Under the pieces are notes generated by a model. It saw only the letters and a list, made by a program, of their open reading frames with translations, had not been told where the DNA came from and searched no databases. This document shows, one piece after another, positions 60,348 to 64,000 of a DNA stretch of 64,000 bases (position 1 is its first letter; each line of letters opens with the position of its first letter). A program made the position numbers and the translations under genes. Source of the DNA: Mucor racemosus. Its lineage: Eukaryota; Mucoromycota; Mucoromycetes; Mucorales; Mucoraceae. The stretch covers positions 620,001-684,000 of the forward strand of contig JAPEHQ010000005.1 in NCBI GenBank assembly GCA_027405735.1, read 5' to 3'.

Positions 60348-62912
60348 ATGGATCAAAATCTATTTTTGAGTATACCTCTAAAAAAGGCAGACAAAATAAA
60401 ATGGACTCCAGTTTTATTAGCTTATATTATTATGAGTTATTCTGAAGAAGGCAAAAAATATGAGGCAGACTGTGAGTTGTTGGATTCATTGAGAAATCAC
60501 GCTTTAAACCAAACAACAAATGATTTTCTTGGATTAGAAGACTTGACAATGTAAAAATACGAAAAATAAGCTGGTTATAATAGTTCAACAATTCTAAATT
60601 ACCTTTCTAGTTATTTCAATCAACTGACATTTCTAGGATCTCGATTTCCCCTTAACGTAAAAATATAAGCAGTAAAGAAGTAAACGAAAACTAAATCTTC
60701 TCTCTCTCTCCTTGTAGTTGAACTTTCATATTGGGTGGTTTCCAATCTTTCGACCCAAACAGAAACCAGGTACAAGAAACACGTGAAAAGAAGAAGAAAC
60801 TATAGACTTACACTATTGTATCAGAAATTATTAGTAATTTGAATTATGAAAAGTGCTGTGTATTATATAGAATAGCAGGCATGTATAGCGAATTAGGTTG
60901 CTCTCAAAATTCAGTTTCTACAGAAGGCACCCGGAAAGCGTGTCAATATTTTCAAGTAAGCAAAAAAAAAAAGATTCATGTAAAAAACCATCATTTATAA
61001 AACTTGAATACCCATAGAATGCTGCTGGATGTTTAAGATATATACAGTCTGATATTTTGCCCGATCTTCGGGCAAAAGCACCCCAAGATTTCGAACTTAT
61101 TGACCCTCTTGTATCATTAATGATGGCTCAAGCACATGAATGCATTTGGCAAAAAGCCGTAATGGAACATATGAAACACGGGACAGTGGCTCGACTTGCT
61201 GTCAAAGTTTCTGATTTATATGATGCATTTCTTTCCAATGTTCACAAAAAGACTATACCCGATCATTGGAGTCGATATGTTGAAGCTAAATCTAATTTTT
61301 TCCAAGCAGTTGCTCAATACCAAAAAGCCAACGAGGCCATTTCTAATGGCCGATATGGCGAGGAAATTGCTCGCTTACGTTTAGCAAAAACAAGCAATGG
61401 CATAGCATTACCACATATAAAAGCATTGCACCCTTCGTTTGCAGACCAATTGACAGCATTGGATCAATCGATCGATCGTGATTTGATTCGCGCTGAAAAG
61501 GACAATGATTTGGTATACATGGAAACGGTACCTGAACCATCACAATTAGCCCCTATCTTGAGATCGGATATGGTAAAGCCCAGCATTCCCAATTTTGTTA
61601 CTCACCCCAACTATTGGCTTGTATTAGCTGATAGACCCAACGACGATTTATATATAAAGAGACCACTGTTTGACAAATTGGTCCCACTTGCTGTTCATCA
61701 GGCGATAAATGTATTTGCAGATAAAAAGGATTACATTATCAAAGTGGATATTGTAGAGAAAAATCAAGAATTAGATGCAGATAAGCAAAGGTACGAGTGA
61801 GGAAAAGTGTAGAGCAATGTGATTTTGATACTGATAATAATCTAGATGTTTGAATGAGATCAAATTACCTTACGCTTTGGATGTCATTGACGCTTTACCA
61901 ACAGATTTAATAGATCATGCAGAGGAAGCACAACATGAAGGCGGAATACAATCACTTCATGATATGTTATCCAAGATTCAAACCATGTCAAACAAAATAC
62001 TTAATTTAATAGAGGAAGGTTTTAATGCCCTCGAAGAAGAAAATGAACAAGATGCTACATTAAGTCGGCAATACGGCAATTTATGGAATCGCCCTCCTTC
62101 CAGAACATTAACTCACAATTTATTAACACTTGGGACCCAGTACAATGACACTATTCAAGCAGCACAAAAAGCAGATCGAATCGTCCAGGCTAAAGTAAAT
62201 AATTGGGGAAAGGCAATTGCCATGTTATCTCGACCTGCAAATGAAATAAAAGCACATTTACCCAGCCTTCCGTATGATGACGAACATTACACATCAATTC
62301 ATGATTTACTGGATAATTTACGATCCAAATTGGGATTATTAGAAACAGCATGTGATGAACGTAATCAGCTGGAAACAGAAGCCAAACTTCTTGCCCAGAA
62401 CGACGACATTTCAGAAGCACTATTGCTGAAGGCCAGTGAGCTCACAAAGGGATCCCCTGTCATTAAAGTAGAACCTGAACAATTTGCGGCTGAATTCGAT
62501 CAACATTTACAAGCTTATAAACAAATTCAAGATAAAATCCTTGGTTATGTTGATATTCAAAACGATCTTTTGCAGTCAATTACCGATTTGCATGGACAAC
62601 TTACGCTTCTTACGGTTAATAAAAACACGTTGATTAAAAGAGAAAAAGCAATTTCTAATCTAGAATCTGCATTTACAAAGTTCAAAGAGATTAGAACCAA
62701 TTTAGTAGAAGGCATAAAGGTATAAAAGGAAATAGGATTTATTGTAATCCGTTAATTAATGTCTTTTCTCCTATTAGTTTTATTCTCATTACACAGATAC
62801 CATTAGTCAATTTAGAGACGACTGTCAAGAATTTACTATTGCTAGAAAATTAGAAGCAACTGAATTGGCTCGAGATGCTAACCCTAGCCGTCTACTATTA
62901 CTAAAGAAATAA
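60348..62912 (+). CDS. RIM20: BRO1-domain protein Rim20/PalA (ALIX family)
   Basis: In fungi Rim20/PalA binds ESCRT-III Snf7 and YPxL motifs of the Rim101/PacC factor and scaffolds its pH-dependent processing on endosomes. Seven exons (60348-60550, 60611-60656, 60718-60769, 60825-60955, 61018-61790, 61846-62719, 62778-62912) sum to 2214 nt, 737 aa. The BRO1 domain covers about residues 1-350: IPLKKADKIKWTPVLLAYI, YFNQLTFLGSRFPLN, WFPIF, NYEKCCVLYRIAGMYSELG, NAAGCLRYI and MMAQAHECIWQKAV. The rest is the coiled V domain, ending KFYSHYTDTISQFRDDCQEF, then TIARKLEA. There is no C-terminal proline-rich tail, which favours Rim20/PalA over Bro1/ALIX. Exon 4 requires the acceptor TGTATCAG; the earlier TATAG puts a stop in frame. 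The start lies only 214 bp after the HMG gene. Confidence 0.93.
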
Positions 62913-63387
62913 ATGCTTTTTTCATGTAATTTCAAAAATGATTTCCTTTTAAAGTAAATTTTTACCAAAATAAACATTTCAAATCTCGCTACCACAAATT
63001 GCTGCTTTAATTACCTAAAATTATGCAATTACATTATTTTATTTTTTTAAAAAAAAATACCACAATAAATAAGACAGTTTTCTCTATTATGTTCAAAGTT
63101 TAACAACATTGTTAGTATGTCCAGAGCATTTGAAAGAATCTTTTAAAAAGCTATATGCTGTAGCATTTGAAGACCCGGTGTTTTATTCAAGACTCAGGGC
63201 AGTGGCAAGCAAGCATTAAAATAACGTCATTCAAGCATCTTTGATTGGATTATACTTACCGTCAGCAGTGTTGCGCCAAAACTTGAAAAAACAAGGCCGC
63301 CATTGACAATTTCGGTGGGTATAAAAACCCCCAACCCTTCTCCCACGACAGATAAGAGCTTTACTTTTTTCTTTTTTCTATTCAAAA
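62913..63387. other. Intergenic, upstream of the aminopeptidase
   Basis: This 475-bp spacer contains the 3' flank of RIM20 and the promoter of the next gene, including a TATA box listed separately. Nothing else was recognised. Confidence 0.5.
63320..63327 (+). promoter_or_regulatory. TATA box of the secreted aminopeptidase gene
   Basis: TATAAAAA in a G/C-richer context (GGTGGGTATAAAAACCCCC), 60 bp before the start codon. It is the clearest TATA box of any gene here, consistent with an inducible, strongly expressed secreted enzyme. Confidence 0.6.
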
Positions 63388-64000
63388 ATGAAGTTCTTAT
63401 CTTTATCCGTATTATCTGTTTCTGCACTTTCTGCTGTTGTCAGTGCTGGTCCCTTGGCTGCAATCGATCAACTCAGAGTGTTCCGTTCTTCAGAACCTGA
63501 ACTTCGTCTTATTCAATACGGGTATGTAATGCAATCATTTTCACGAAATTTAGAAATTCCCTAATACCTTTTCTTCTTCCAATCAAAGTGAAGATACCCC
63601 TCCCAAGTGGATGACTGAAGCTGATAAAGATGCTTTATTCAGAGCTGGTGTAAAGTACATGGATATCACCGATTATCCTCACCCTCCTGTTTCACTCAAT
63701 TCTGCATGGCAGCCATGTAAGCTTAAATGAAATGCGCTTTTATAAAAAAAACTCACACGTATGTTGTAACTGTTTTATAGTTATTCCTGCAGATGCCAAA
63801 TATCAAGATGAAGTTACTCCTTTCATTGGCAACTTGACTACTGATACCATGAAGGAAGTATTAACTGAATTAACAAGTTTCCGTAATCGTTATTACAAGT
63901 CTTCATATGGCGCTAAATCTTGTCGTTGGTTGATTCAACAAATCAGAGATGTTGCTGATGGTTTTGATCATGTGTCTGTAAAGGAATTTGAGCATTCTGT
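63388..64000 (+). CDS. Secreted M28 aminopeptidase (leucine aminopeptidase type), 5' part
   Basis: A zinc metallo-aminopeptidase that trims N-terminal residues from peptides outside the cell. Visible exons are 63388-63521, 63589-63716 and 63781 to the window edge; frame is closed at both splices. The N-terminus MKFLSLSVLSVSALSAVVSA is a clear signal peptide, followed by a propeptide-like region (KWMTEADKDALFRAGVKYMD). The start of the mature domain, DEVTPFIGNLTTDTMKEVL, TSFRNRYYKSSYGAKSCRWL and IQQIRDVA, matches the fungal/bacterial M28E leucine aminopeptidase pattern (L-FTSF-NRYYKS--G--S--WL). The zinc ligands lie beyond the window and cannot be checked. Confidence 0.88.

Overview
This is a eukaryotic (fungal) chromosome segment. 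The protein-coding genes are split by many short introns (about 40-190 nt) with GT..AG ends and TACTAAC/TGCTAAC-like branch points. Intergenic DNA is very AT-rich and full of homopolymers. A truncated 18S rRNA fragment at about 32.0-32.3 kb reads like Mucorales SSU rRNA, and the single-chain ATP-citrate lyase also fits an early-diverging fungus rather than an ascomycete. I infer a member of Mucoromycota (Mucorales) and do not name a species.

Layout. 1-2.2 kb: an EST1/SMG7-type gene running off the left edge (minus). 2.2-12.7 kb: repeat-rich DNA with no intact gene; it holds a ~4.1 kb unit (one full copy plus a partial tandem copy) carrying a captured exon of cytoplasmic dynein intermediate chain, and two solo LTRs. 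12.7-20.4 kb: two minus-strand genes, a DUSP-type ubiquitin-specific protease and a complete SET2 H3K36 methyltransferase. 21.1-24.1 kb: a mitochondrial ISCA1/Isa1 A-type Fe-S assembly gene and a 483-aa protein of unknown function (plus). 24.1-38.3 kb: a second repeat block with an inverted copy of the dynein-exon unit, two copies of a 1.1 kb family that share an 823-bp perfectly identical core, a 5' 18S rRNA relic and two solo LTRs. 38.3-43.4 kb: DDX21-type nucleolar helicase, ADP-sugar Nudix hydrolase, DNAJC12-type J-protein and ribosomal protein eL31. 43.4-47.3 kb: intergenic, with what looks like the wreck of a Fanzor/TnpB-like gene, a 22-bp minisatellite and a TA-flanked MITE. 47.3-52.6 kb: a four-finger Msn2-like C2H2 factor and ATP-citrate lyase. 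52.6-58.3 kb: a third repeat block with two solo LTRs. 58.3-64 kb: a two-HMG-box protein, a Rim20/PalA BRO1 protein and a secreted M28 aminopeptidase cut by the right edge.

The genes are housekeeping or regulatory and do not form one pathway. Loose themes are ribosome production (DDX21-like, eL31), chromatin and transcription (SET2, HMG, C2H2), ubiquitin/ESCRT/pH signalling (USP, Rim20) and acetyl-CoA supply (ATP-citrate lyase). DDX21-like, eL31 and ATP-citrate lyase use a visibly more biased codon set (GGT, GCT, AAG, CGT, TCT) than their neighbours, as expected of highly expressed genes. Exon boundaries were chosen by splice motifs plus reading-frame closure, and every complete gene model given here sums to a multiple of three.
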